From Brevibacillus laterosporus DSM 25 (GTDB lineage Bacteria; Bacillota; Bacilli; Brevibacillales; Brevibacillaceae), in contig NZ_CP017705.1 of assembly GCF_002706795.1 (NCBI RefSeq), forward strand, positions 2,761,001 through 2,825,000: a stretch of DNA of 64,000 nt. Direction: 5' to 3'. Below, in pieces: positions 36,462-44,721 of this stretch. Each line of letters begins with the position of its first letter. The first letter of the stretch is position 1. Both the position numbers and the translations under genes were made by a program. Under the pieces are notes generated by a model. That model did not search any database, had not been told where the DNA came from, and was given only the letters and a program-made list of their open reading frames with translations.

Positions 36462-36502
36462 AAAAACCCCAGGATGGATGATGAAACATCCCTGGGGTTT
36501 TT
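36462..36502 (+). terminator. Terminator of the NamZ-NodB gene
   Basis: AAAAACCCCAGG (36462-36473) and CCTGGGGTTTTT (36491-36502) form a perfect 12-bp stem. Confidence 0.93.
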
Positions 36503-36657
36503 CCATCTGAAAAGGAGGAAAAACGACTGAAACGTGAACATGAATTTATTTTATAACGGAAAAATGTGGTTATCTAACAAGTTATACTCATACTTACTGG
36601 CTTGATTACCGAAATAAGAAATAGGGATATTATTTTCGGGGAATAGGGAGTGTCTTG

Positions 36658-37461
36658 ATGGATAAGTCTTCTGTAATAGGAATTATTCTTGGGTTTGTGG
36701 CTGTCTTTGTTGGGATGGTCTTAAAGGGAGCCAGTATTAGTGCTCTAGTTAACCCGGCTGCTTTTCTAATAATTATTGCTGGAACGGTTGCTACTATTTT
36801 TGTAGGCTTCCCTATGGTAGAGATAAAAAGGATTCCCAAAATCATGAAGGTCCTTTTTACCAATCAGAAGGAGCCTGATAAGCGTGAACTGATAAGCCAA
36901 TTCATGACGTGGGCAGGTATTGCCAGACGTGAAGGATTGCTAGCTTTGGAAAATACAGCAGATGAGATTCAGGACCCGTTTTTACGCAATGGCATGAAGA
37001 TGATTATTGATGGTGGAGAGCCTGAATTTGTACGAGATGTACTTGATGAAGAAATCAGTGCTATGGAAGAGCGTCATCATAGCGGTGCGCTTATCTTTAC
37101 CCAAGCAGGTACATATGCTCCAACTCTAGGGGTTCTAGGTGCGGTTATTGGTTTGATCGCGGCCTTGGGAAATCTTGCTGACGTAGAGGCATTGGGACAC
37201 TCTATCGCGGCTGCCTTTGTGGCAACATTGCTAGGTATTTTCACAGGTTACGTTATTTGGCATCCCTTTGCTAACAAATTAAAACGTAAATCACAACGAG
37301 AAGTTGAAGTAAGACGAATCATGATTGAAGGATTACTATCCATTCAGGCGGGGGTTTCTCCGACTGCTATCGAGCAAAAACTACTGGTATACATCCCAGT
37401 TGTTGAACGCCAAGCAGTGAAAGAGGGATCTAGCGAGGAGGGAGTCGGCATTAATGGCTAA
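36658..37461 (+). CDS. motA: Flagellar motor stator protein MotA
   Basis: This 267-residue membrane protein has four helices. The opening DKSSVIGIILGFVAVFVGMV, the cytoplasmic loop RREGLLALE, and FTQAGTYAPTLGVLGAVIGL match MotA of Bacillus. It forms the proton-driven stator with MotB. The ATG at 36658 was chosen after GGGAGTG; a TTG one codon earlier exists. It overlaps motB by 8 bp. Confidence 0.95.
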   Translation: MDKSSVIGIILGFVAVFVGMVLKGASISALVNPAAFLIIIAGTVATIFVGFPMVEIKRIPKIMKVLFTNQKEPDKRELISQFMTWAGIARREGLLALENTADEIQDPFLRNGMKMIIDGGEPEFVRDVLDEEISAMEERHHSGALIFTQAGTYAPTLGVLGAVIGLIAALGNLADVEALGHSIAAAFVATLLGIFTGYVIWHPFANKLKRKSQREVEVRRIMIEGLLSIQAGVSPTAIEQKLLVYIPVVERQAVKEGSSEEGVGING

Positions 37462-38248
37462 ACGCAAAAAGAAGCATGAAGAGCATATTGATGAAACATG
37501 GCTCATTCCTTATTCGGATTTGCTAACCTTGCTATTAGCCCTCTTTATCGTACTGTTCGCGGCTAGCTCCGTAGATGCCAAGAAATTTAGCCAAATGGCT
37601 GCATCGTTTAATGTAGCTCTAAATGGTGGAGCCAGTGTACTAGATTTCCCTTCACCGGTTGAGCCAATCGATTCAGAAGAGCAATCCCTCATGAAGCCTG
37701 GAGGAAATGAGCAGATTGTTGACAAGAATCAGTATGAACAACAAATGAAATATCTGCAGGAAACCGAGAAGCTTGACCAACTAAAAAAACAGTTGGATGG
37801 TTACTTGGAATCGAATAATCTTACAGGCAAATTGCATACAAAAGTCACCGACGAGGGATTATTGATCACAATTATGGACAATGCTCTTTTTGCATCAGGC
37901 AGTGCAAAGGTGAAAGAGGAAGCAAGGAATTTGGCGTTTGAGATTTCTAAGCTGTTGGAGCCAGATGGAAGACGAGTAACAGTATCTGGTCATACGGATA
38001 CTGTACCGATCAGAAACAGTCAATTCTCATCCAACTGGGAGCTCAGTTCTCAGCGTGCTTTGAATTTTATGACCATCCTATTGGAAAACAAGAAGCTAGA
38101 CCCACGTAAGTTTAGCGCACGTGCTTATGGTGAATTCCAACCAGTAGCTTCCAATCAGACGAATGATGGTCGCGCAACGAACCGTCGTGTTGAAGTGGCG
38201 ATTCTGCGTAATTTTGAGAAGGACAAAAGCAGTGAAATAAAAAAATAA
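37454..38248 (+). CDS. motB: Flagellar motor stator protein MotB
   Basis: This 264-residue protein has one membrane helix with the proton-carrying Asp in WLIPYSDLLTLLLALFIVLF and a C-terminal OmpA-like domain (VSGHTDTVPI, NRRVEVAIL) that binds peptidoglycan. The sequence resembles B. subtilis MotB more than MotS, so a proton-driven stator is likely. A terminator follows. Confidence 0.95.
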   Translation: MAKRKKKHEEHIDETWLIPYSDLLTLLLALFIVLFAASSVDAKKFSQMAASFNVALNGGASVLDFPSPVEPIDSEEQSLMKPGGNEQIVDKNQYEQQMKYLQETEKLDQLKKQLDGYLESNNLTGKLHTKVTDEGLLITIMDNALFASGSAKVKEEARNLAFEISKLLEPDGRRVTVSGHTDTVPIRNSQFSSNWELSSQRALNFMTILLENKKLDPRKFSARAYGEFQPVASNQTNDGRATNRRVEVAILRNFEKDKSSEIKK

Positions 38249-38280
38249 GCTCATGTAAGAAATAAATATGAGTGCATCAA

Positions 38281-38316
38281 ACAAAAAAGACCGCTATGAA
38301 ACGGTCTTTTTTGTTT
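38281..38316 (+). terminator. Terminator of motAB
   Basis: ACAAAAAAGACCG and CGGTCTTTTTTGT pair around an 8-base loop. Confidence 0.92.
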
Positions 38317-38492
38317 GGTAACATTAAAATACAAATGCGGATGGGTGAAAAGCTCACTTCCCTAAACCTTTTTGAATAACCTTTTATGCAATTTTATGAA
38401 TACGGATAGCAATCTTCTGCTATTCTATAAAACATGAAGAGTTTATCAATCAACGATGTAATGAAAATGGTCCAACTGATAGGGGAGGAGTT

Positions 38493-38666
38493 ATGAACAG
38501 TATTTGGTGGTTGCTACTCATTCTATTCATAATTGGGATGGTTCATCATCTCTATCAGATACGCCATGATAAGAAGAGTACATTTGCAAAAGAAGCCTTG
38601 TTTCTATTTTATTTAATAAGCTCGTTGCAACTATTGATCTTTCTTCTATTTGCTGTGTTGCACTAG
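38493..38666 (+). CDS. Small membrane protein of 57 residues
   Basis: This unrecognised protein has two hydrophobic helices, SIWWLLLILFIIGMVHHL and FLFYLISSLQLLIFLLFAVL, joined by a charged loop (RHDKKSTFAKEA). A strong GGGGAGGAG site lies 2-6 bases before the ATG. Its stop overlaps the convergent end of the LysE gene by 4 bp, with no room for a terminator. No function is assigned. Confidence 0.7.
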   Translation: MNSIWWLLLILFIIGMVHHLYQIRHDKKSTFAKEALFLFYLISSLQLLIFLLFAVLH

Positions 38667-39280
38667 AGAGAAAGACCGGAGTAAATGAGATAGGCGGCGG
38701 CCAACCAGATAAGGATAGCTGCCATTTTATTAATGACATGCATGATTCGACCAGTGTTATCTACTTTGCCTACTATCTTACCTGCCCACGCTAGAGATAA
38801 GAACCAAATCCACGAAATAAGAATACATGCCACCGTGAAGGCCACTTTCTCATTACCAGTATAGGCTGTTGAACTGGTTCCAATTACACCAATGGTATCC
38901 ATAATGGCATGCGGATTTAAAAGTGAGACAGATGCTGCGAACATGACCTGCTTTCGCCAAGTAAACGAAGCATGGGTTGTCACGTTCGCCGCGTTGGTCG
39001 TTGATCTCCAAGTCATATACCCCAAGTATAGCAAGAAGCAAGCTCCCACTACTACTAATGCCGTTTTTAACCATACAATTTTCCACAATAGCATGGATAC
39101 TCCAAGAACTGCAAGTAAGGTCAGAACCGTATCGCAAATACTGGCTGTAATAATCGAAGGTAGGGCTCGGGTAAACTGCTTATGAGCGGCCCCTTGATTA
39201 AAAATAAAAATGTTTTGTACGCCTAAGGGCAAGATTAATCCAAATGCTAGCACCATACCATGTAGCCAAGCGAGTGCCAT
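38663..39280 (-). CDS. LysE/ArgO family amino acid exporter
   Basis: This 205-residue membrane protein has about six helices. GLILPLGVQNIFIFNQGA and SLLNPHAIMDTIGVIG are the LysE and ArgO signatures. Such proteins export basic amino acids. The ATG at 39280 was chosen because GAGGTGAT lies before it; a GTG nine bases upstream overlaps that site. It is divergent from a MocR regulator that may control it. Confidence 0.88.
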   Translation of the reverse strand: MALAWLHGMVLAFGLILPLGVQNIFIFNQGAAHKQFTRALPSIITASICDTVLTLLAVLGVSMLLWKIVWLKTALVVVGACFLLYLGYMTWRSTTNAANVTTHASFTWRKQVMFAASVSLLNPHAIMDTIGVIGTSSTAYTGNEKVAFTVACILISWIWFLSLAWAGKIVGKVDNTGRIMHVINKMAAILIWLAAAYLIYSGLSL

Positions 39281-39403
39281 AGTTATCACCTCTTTTTTTC
39301 TTTATTTGTATCTTACCTAGAGGAATTTCTAATGTCTGCATCCAATTGGTTGGTTAGTAACCCAACCAAGTTTAGATTTTACTTGAACGCAGGGAGGAAC
39401 TAT

Positions 39404-40882
39404 GTGAAGAAAAAAAGGAAGCCAAGCATGTTAATAGGCTTGGGAGAGTGGAGACCAAAACGTGACGATCCGGTCCCTCTTTATCGTCAAATTGCTTCTT
39501 ATATACGTGAAAAAATTAGTGCTGGTGAATGGCCGATCGGTTATAAAATTCCGCCGGAGCGTACGCTAGCTCTTGCCTTTGAAGTGAATCGTAGTACTGT
39601 GGTTGCTGCGGTTCAGGAATTGACCGCGGAGGGCTTAATCCAAGGCAAAAGCGGAAGTGGCACTATGGTCGTACAGCAGCCAGATCCGTTCACTACACTT
39701 CATTGGCCGAGCTATGTGAATGCTGGCATGTTTCATCCTAATCTTCCTACCATTCAGGAGATTAATCGATTAGAATTCGTACCCAACATGATACGTCTAG
39801 GAACGGGAGAGCCATCTAGTGATCTATATCCTCATGCCAAAATGAAACAGGTACTAGCCCAGGTTGCTGAAAAAATCCCTTCTCTTGGCTATGAAGAATC
39901 CAAAGGACTGTACAAGCTCCGTAGGGAGGTAAGTAGGCATTTGGCTAAAAAGGGGATAGATGTATCTCCCTCATGTATTTTGATCGTCTCAGGGGCTTTA
40001 CAGGGGCTACAGTTAATTTCTTTAGGCCTGATGCATCCTGGAGCAACCATGCTGATGGAAAAACCCTCGTACTTATATTCATTAAACCTACTTCCCTCTA
40101 CGGGTATCCGGATGAAGGGGCTTGAGCTTAATGCGGAAGGAATATCCCAGCGAGCTTTACTAGCAGGTATCCAGCAACAGACGGCTCACATGTTGTATAC
40201 CATTCCTACTTTTCAAAACCCAACAGGTAAGGTAATGAGCGAGAGTGGTAGAAAACAATTGTTGGAGCTGTGTCAGAAAGAGCGCATTGCTTTAATAGAA
40301 GACGATGTTTATTCGGAGTTGTGGTTGGAGGAAGAGCCACCTTTACCGATTAAAGCGCTAGATCAAAAAGGGACCGTACTGTATGTAGGCAGTATGTCTA
40401 AAACGATTAGCCCTGGTCTGCGCATTGGATGGCTGGTGGCACCAGAAACAGTGATAGATCGTCTGGCTGATTTAAAGATGCAGACGGATTATGGAGCTAG
40501 CTCTCTCTCCCAATGGACTGTGTATGAGTGGTTGGCAAGCGGATTGTACGAACAGCATTTACTTTATGTTAGAGAGCAACTGCGAGCGAGAAGGGATTTT
40601 ATGCTGGCCTTGCTCGAACAATATTTTAGAGATCTGGCTACTTGGTCTATTCCAGTAGGGGGTTTTTACGTTTGGCTCAGATTTTCAAATGACAAGATAT
40701 CCTTGCGCTCCTTGTTTAAAAAAGCCCAACAGCAATCCATCATCTTAAACCCAGGCAATCTATATGATCCACTGGATGATACTCATTTACGGCTCTCTTA
40801 CTCGTATGCCAGTTACGAACAAATGGAATTCGGCATGAAGCAGCTGGCACAAATAGTCAGGAACTTGGTGGAATGTCCATGA
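39404..40882 (+). CDS. MocR-type GntR regulator with aminotransferase domain
   Basis: This protein of about 492 residues has an N-terminal GntR winged helix (ERTLALAFEVNRSTVVAAVQ) and a class I aminotransferase-like domain with the PLP lysine in YVGSMSKTISPGLRIGW and YTIPTFQNPTG. MocR proteins use PLP as a cofactor for regulation, as in PdxR and GabR. The GTG at 39404 follows GGGAGG by 6 bases; an ATG at 39332 is less supported. It lies next to the LysE exporter, so it probably controls it; this is inferred. Confidence 0.88.
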   Translation: MKKKRKPSMLIGLGEWRPKRDDPVPLYRQIASYIREKISAGEWPIGYKIPPERTLALAFEVNRSTVVAAVQELTAEGLIQGKSGSGTMVVQQPDPFTTLHWPSYVNAGMFHPNLPTIQEINRLEFVPNMIRLGTGEPSSDLYPHAKMKQVLAQVAEKIPSLGYEESKGLYKLRREVSRHLAKKGIDVSPSCILIVSGALQGLQLISLGLMHPGATMLMEKPSYLYSLNLLPSTGIRMKGLELNAEGISQRALLAGIQQQTAHMLYTIPTFQNPTGKVMSESGRKQLLELCQKERIALIEDDVYSELWLEEEPPLPIKALDQKGTVLYVGSMSKTISPGLRIGWLVAPETVIDRLADLKMQTDYGASSLSQWTVYEWLASGLYEQHLLYVREQLRARRDFMLALLEQYFRDLATWSIPVGGFYVWLRFSNDKISLRSLFKKAQQQSIILNPGNLYDPLDDTHLRLSYSYASYEQMEFGMKQLAQIVRNLVECP

Positions 40883-40962
40883 GGATGTTGCGACAATTGC
40901 AAAAAACAGCTATAGTGTTTACTGATACACTGGGCTTTCGTCTGTAGAAAGGAACATGTAGA

Positions 40963-41193
40963 ATGTCAAATGATCTACGCATCTGTGATGAGTGCAAAGG
41001 ATACAACGCCGAAGAATTCGCGGAACGATTAAAAGAGATGGTTCCGGATGCGAAGGTAGAAATCGGCTGTCAAAATATGTGCGGTCATTGCTTAAAGCGG
41101 GCTTTTATTTATGCAAATGGACGTTGGTTTATTGGGAATAATGAAGAAGAACTAGTCAAAAAAATGCAACCGCACATTAAAAAGAAACAATAG
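40963..41193 (+). CDS. DUF1450 (YuzB-like) protein
   Basis: This 76-residue protein has CDECKG near the N terminus and CQNMCGHC in the middle, a likely metal or redox site. It matches DUF1450, which is common in Bacillus and has no known role. It is followed by a terminator. Confidence 0.85.
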   Translation: MSNDLRICDECKGYNAEEFAERLKEMVPDAKVEIGCQNMCGHCLKRAFIYANGRWFIGNNEEELVKKMQPHIKKKQ

Positions 41194-41224
41194 ACCGATT
41201 GCTTTACTCGGTCATTCTCCAAAC

Positions 41225-41273
41225 AAAAAGACAAAATCTCTGCTTGCGAACAAGCGGTGATTTTGTCTTTTTT
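41225..41273. terminator. Bidirectional terminator after DUF1450 gene
   Basis: AAAAAGACAAAATC and GATTTTGTCTTTTTT form a long stem, serving the convergent DUF1450 and M50 genes. Confidence 0.88.
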
Positions 41274-41282
41274 ACTGTCGAT

Positions 41283-42527
41283 TTAGGCTGCTTTCATTAC
41301 CTGTCTTAATTCCAATAACATTTGATCGGAATAGAAGTAAAAAGCAGCTAGCAGTCCAGCCAACACTAGATAAGCAAGTAGCACTTTCCAACGTGTAGCA
41401 GCGTTTGTTTCATAGTAACCAGCATGGCGCTCCAGTTCTGTATTCATATCAGCCAGCTTCGTTTCAGCAGTGGAGATCGTTTGTCGCAAAATTCCCTGCT
41501 CAGACTGATAGGTATCCTGCTCTGTCGAGTGAATGTGATCCTCAGAGCTTGGGGTATGTTGAGGAGAGACTTGGGCCTCTGTGGTCGATGCGGTAGTATC
41601 AGCATATTGATTCCATGCATTCCGATATTGCTCTTGCTCATGAGCAACCAATAACTCCCAGCGTTTTAGGATGAATTCGCGATCAAGTAGGAGTTTTTTG
41701 TAAGCAAGTTTTTTCTCCTCCTGAAACAAAGGAAAAGTAAAGGGTTTTTTTGGTTGAGCTTGTTGAGCTTGCATGTATACACGTTGCAGATCATATCTTT
41801 CCTGCGATGTGGGAGGTTGATTGATCCAACGCGAAATTTCCTGATGGAGCTGCTCCCATTTATCACGTTCATATTGGAGCTGTTTATGTCTGTAATCGCT
41901 GGTAAGATGAGACCACCAAGAAAACATACCAAAGATGAAAATAAGCACGATCATAGGGCTTGGCGAAATGAATAGAAAGGCACCTAAAGCAAGTAAACCT
42001 AAAAACCAAATGTTAGGGGATAAAACCCCTACGATACGGCCTCCATCAAGTGGGGAAACCGGAAGTAAATTAAATAGATTAATAATCGCCCCCAAATGAA
42101 TTACTAGTGCCCAGAATGGGTCTTCTGTATAGATGTATAGTGGGATAGCAGGTAAAAAGGAGAGTAACCCAGCGAATGGACCACCATATGCTAGAAACGC
42201 TTCTGTTTTTGCATCGCGCGGCATTTCTTTTAAATTAATAAAAGCTCCAACAAAAGGAATAAACATTGGCAAACCAGTATTAATTCCCTTGATTCGCGCG
42301 GCAATTACATGTCCTAGTTCATGAATAAAAATCAAATAAATAAGAGCTACTCCAAATTTCCACCCAAAGACAAGAGCATAAAAATAAAGAGCAAATCCCA
42401 TGCTGATAATGGTTCCTGTGAATTTAAATCCTTTCAAAAAGAGAAAAATAAACTTAAACTTTGTCAGTAAAAATAGCCCAATCGCTACTAAAATGGAGCG
42501 ATTTGCATTTTTGGATTTGGCGGACAT
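41283..42527 (-). CDS. M50 site-2 protease family protein with cytoplasmic coiled coil
   Basis: This 414-residue membrane protein has several helices with the zinc motif HELGH (residues 69-73) and SPLDGG (about 158-163) holding the third ligand. After the protease part, residues 210-380 are a soluble stretch rich in Gln and Glu that looks partly coiled, ending in one helix at about 390-408. Site-2 proteases cut membrane proteins inside the bilayer. The target is unknown. The long tail is unusual for a simple SpoIVFB-like enzyme. Confidence 0.85.
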   Translation of the reverse strand: MSAKSKNANRSILVAIGLFLLTKFKFIFLFLKGFKFTGTIISMGFALYFYALVFGWKFGVALIYLIFIHELGHVIAARIKGINTGLPMFIPFVGAFINLKEMPRDAKTEAFLAYGGPFAGLLSFLPAIPLYIYTEDPFWALVIHLGAIINLFNLLPVSPLDGGRIVGVLSPNIWFLGLLALGAFLFISPSPMIVLIFIFGMFSWWSHLTSDYRHKQLQYERDKWEQLHQEISRWINQPPTSQERYDLQRVYMQAQQAQPKKPFTFPLFQEEKKLAYKKLLLDREFILKRWELLVAHEQEQYRNAWNQYADTTASTTEAQVSPQHTPSSEDHIHSTEQDTYQSEQGILRQTISTAETKLADMNTELERHAGYYETNAATRWKVLLAYLVLAGLLAAFYFYSDQMLLELRQVMKAA

Positions 42528-42593
42528 GATTTTAATTCCTCCTGGAAATACGTGGTTTCTTTACTAATACGATTTAACACGTCGAATGGTTTC

Positions 42594-42893
42594 CTAAGGT
42601 TGCAAACCCGGATTTGTGAACATAAAACCGTATTCTCCTAGCTGTTCATCATACGATAAAGTACCGCCATCAAAATACCAGAAATCACTAGGACGAATCA
42701 CAAAGCGCAAACCAGCTACTTCATAGAGAGCATCATCGGATTGAAATTGATCCTTTTCTACAGCATAAAACAAACCTCCAGTACCTGGTCCCGAGGTTCT
42801 CACATACAAACGAATGGTTTCACCGGGGATAAACCCAGCATATTTTTGATACGCCTTAGAAAATTCAGGCGTTATTATTAATTGAAGTAGCAT
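42594..42893 (-). CDS. HesB/YneR-like protein
   Basis: This 99-residue protein has the HesB-type fold: LIITPEFSKAYQKYAG and IRLYVRTSGPGTGGLFYAVE. It resembles YneR of Bacillus. The conserved iron-sulfur cysteines of IscA are missing, so it does not carry a cluster in the usual way. Its role is unknown. Confidence 0.82.
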   Translation of the reverse strand: MLLQLIITPEFSKAYQKYAGFIPGETIRLYVRTSGPGTGGLFYAVEKDQFQSDDALYEVAGLRFVIRPSDFWYFDGGTLSYDEQLGEYGFMFTNPGLQP

Positions 42894-42941
42894 TGGTATC
42901 GTTCCTTTCTGTCATTCCGGTTGCTTTTATTATTGTAGCAT

Positions 42942-42980
42942 AAAAAACCAGCATCTTTCCTTTGTTGGAGGAGATGCTGG
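42942..42980 (-). terminator. Terminator of the DUF3905 gene
   Basis: CCAGCATCT and AGATGCTGG pair around a 15-base loop; on the minus strand TTTTTTA follows. Confidence 0.82.
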
Positions 42981-42987
42981 CATTTAT

Positions 42988-43341
42988 CTAATCGGTGTGA
43001 TAGCTTACGTCTTTATCCAAATGGGTAAACATGCCTTTTTTCTTACGAAGCCGTTGTTTTTCCAACAGCTCACGATTTTCGCTGGTATTCCAGCCTATGT
43101 CATTGGTCGGATGTACCCATTCAGGCCCTGCCATAATAGCAGGGTCCACGTCACGAGACCAATTGTTCATAGGGGAATCGGCAGAATCATAGGCGCTGTC
43201 GCCAATAGTAATTCCGTATTGATTAACAAAGGGAGCCTGCATGCTAATGCGAGCCTGCTTAAAATCAGGTGCATTGATTTGATGTGGCATCGTTTGATCA
43301 ATAGCAAGTGGATTCCTATCAGCTGGAGGCTTGCTTTTCAT
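42988..43341 (-). CDS. DUF3905 family protein
   Basis: This protein of about 117 residues has NQYGITIGDSAYDSADSPMN and PEWVHPTNDIGWNTSENREL, which I recall as DUF3905, a family found in spore formers. The ATG at 43341 follows GGGAGG by 6 bases; an upstream ATG is less supported. No function is known. Confidence 0.7.
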   Translation of the reverse strand: MKSKPPADRNPLAIDQTMPHQINAPDFKQARISMQAPFVNQYGITIGDSAYDSADSPMNNWSRDVDPAIMAGPEWVHPTNDIGWNTSENRELLEKQRLRKKKGMFTHLDKDVSYHTD

Positions 43342-43388
43342 AGATAACCTCCCTTTTATGACCACGTAATGTGTGCGAGAACTAAGGG

Positions 43389-43520
43389 TTAGCGATTTTC
43401 TTTTAGGCGTTCTTGAGGCTCGGCGTTAATAGACCCATCAGAGCGTACCGCTTCGGATTGTGATTTTGGGCCTCGTGTGTCTGCGGTTTTTCCAAAGTCT
43501 TTAGATTTGTTACGCACCAT
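43389..43520 (-). CDS. sspK: Small acid-soluble spore protein K-like (SspK)
   Basis: This 43-residue protein begins MVRNKSKDFGKT and ends VRSDGSINAEPQERLKENR, which matches the SspK family (MVRNK..., RADGSINxHPQERM). It is made in the developing spore. GGAGGG lies 6 bases before the ATG at 43520. It suggests sporulation-specific expression from a sigma-G type promoter. Confidence 0.82.
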   Translation of the reverse strand: MVRNKSKDFGKTADTRGPKSQSEAVRSDGSINAEPQERLKENR

Positions 43521-43609
43521 ATGAATCCCTCCAATGATTTTCTCGCTTGTAGTATGACCTAAAGTGGTACAATAAATGAGAGATATAGTTGGAAAGGTTG
43601 GTATTTACT

Positions 43610-43888
43610 ATGGCAAAAAAACGTGGGAATCGCACACAAAATCATACGAAGCCAGCACAAGACGATTTGGCTTCGGATAAATCTGGAAATAGCTTAAAGG
43701 AGCTTTTGGGCGAAAATGCTTTAAGTAAGTTAAAGCAAATGGAAAAGGAATTGAAGGAAGGAAAAGAAAGACAAGCACGTGAAGAAGCGGAACAACGCCG
43801 CAAAGAATTAGAAGAGCGAGAGAAAAATAAAAGCTTTGGTGAGCTTTTAGAGGATTACGAGAAAAAAGGAGGTAGCAAGTACTCTTGA
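43610..43888 (+). CDS. DUF3886 (YqkE-like) protein
   Basis: This 92-residue protein is highly charged and probably coiled (LSKLKQMEKELKEGKERQAREE). It ends in NKSFGELLEDYEK, which resembles YqkE of Bacillus. The ATG at 43610 was chosen after GGAAAGG. It overlaps the next gene at TTGA. The function is unknown. Confidence 0.72.
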   Translation: MAKKRGNRTQNHTKPAQDDLASDKSGNSLKELLGENALSKLKQMEKELKEGKERQAREEAEQRRKELEEREKNKSFGELLEDYEKKGGSKYS

Positions 43889-44040
43889 AACCAGAAGACC
43901 GACGACCGGACACCTCTAAAAATGGGATGATGAAAAAAAACCCCCTAAAGGTGCGGGAAGAATCGATACGTGAGCGAGGACGCTCTATTGTGGATAGACT
44001 AAATGCTCGAAAAATACGAGAAGAAGACAACAATAAATAG
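43885..44040 (+). CDS. Small basic protein, 51 residues, coupled to DUF3886
   Basis: A TTG start at 43885 overlaps the stop of the DUF3886 gene, with AAGGAGGT 12 bases before it. The product is basic and helical (MKKNPLKVREESIRERGRSI, VDRLNARKIREED). I do not recognise it. A terminator follows. It is likely translated by coupling. Confidence 0.6.
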   Translation: MKPEDRRPDTSKNGMMKKNPLKVREESIRERGRSIVDRLNARKIREEDNNK

Positions 44041-44057
44041 TACTTATTTTCGTAAAG

Positions 44058-44090
44058 AAAAAAGCCCGCATATTCGCGGGCATTTTCATT
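44058..44090. terminator. Bidirectional terminator
   Basis: GCCCGC and GCGGGC pair around ATATTC, with A and T runs on either side. It lies between two convergent units. Confidence 0.85.
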
Positions 44091-44094
44091 TATA

Positions 44095-44523
44095 TTAGCC
44101 AAAAATGATATGGCTTGGTTTTTGTGTTGGTGCTTCTTGTGTCGTTACTGGAAGTACATTTGGATAGAACTTTTTAATGGCAGCATCATCAGATGCTGGA
44201 GCTACTTCTAGTGTTGGCATCATTGCTGGAAAGAACTTTTGAATGGTATCTGCTGCTGGCTGGTCGGCTTGAGGTGCTACAGGTAACATAGCCGGGAAAA
44301 ACTTACTGAAGCTTGAATCTGTTGCGTTGCTTTGTTGCTGAGTAGTGGGCATCATTGCTGGAAAATACTTTTCGATAGATTTGTCCACTGCTGGATCAGC
44401 TACAGTCTGAGCTGGGTTAGCAGGTACTTGGAACAAATAATTTGCTTCTGCAGCAAATGCAGAGCTTACCATCAGTAAAGATCCTACGGCAGCTACTCCT
44501 AGAGTCAACATAGCTTTTTTCAT
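44095..44523 (-). CDS. Secreted protein of four 22-residue repeats
   Basis: This 142-residue protein has a signal peptide ending near SAFAAEA and then four copies of a motif, IEKYFPAMMP (50-59), FSKFFPAMLP (72-81), IQKFFPAMMP (94-103) and IKKFYPNVLP (116-125). Starts are exactly 22 residues apart. The linkers are rich in Ala, Gln, Asp and Pro. The ATG at 44523 follows AGAGGG; an ATG 18 bases upstream is less supported. The family is not recognised. It lies just after a MacAB-type exporter on the same strand, though a hairpin separates them. Confidence 0.8.
   Translation of the reverse strand: MKKAMLTLGVAAVGSLLMVSSAFAAEANYLFQVPANPAQTVADPAVDKSIEKYFPAMMPTTQQQSNATDSSFSKFFPAMLPVAPQADQPAADTIQKFFPAMMPTLEVAPASDDAAIKKFYPNVLPVTTQEAPTQKPSHIIFG
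44143..44406 (-). repeat. Four tandem 66-bp coding repeats
   Basis: The four copies of the K-x-F/Y-F/Y-P-x-M/V-M/L-P motif are spaced 66 bases apart in the minus-strand gene. Sequence identity between copies is higher in the motif than in the linkers. Confidence 0.75.
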
Positions 44524-44661
44524 GTTAGTCCCTCTTTTCAATTCTCTCTTTTTAGTTTGACTGGTCAGTATAGTTATTATACACTTTTCATTTTAGTTAA
44601 TTTATCCAATTTGTAAAGGGGTTTTATAAAAATCAAAATAATCTGTTAATTATTTGAAGAA

Positions 44662-44691
44662 ACAGGCTGAAACCCAAAGGGATCAGCCTGT
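44662..44691 (-). terminator. Possible terminator after the MacB-type permease gene
   Basis: ACAGGCTGA (44662-44670) and TCAGCCTGT (44683-44691) form a perfect 9-bp stem. On the minus strand only a short T stretch follows, so it may be weak. Confidence 0.5.
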
Positions 44692-44721
44692 CGAGTATTT
44701 TTTTTGTAATATCTCTTCCGA

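Noticed and set aside
36575..36640. Possible sigma-D promoter before motA
   Set aside because: TACCGAAAT resembles the -10 core, but no TAAA lies at 15-16 bp upstream.
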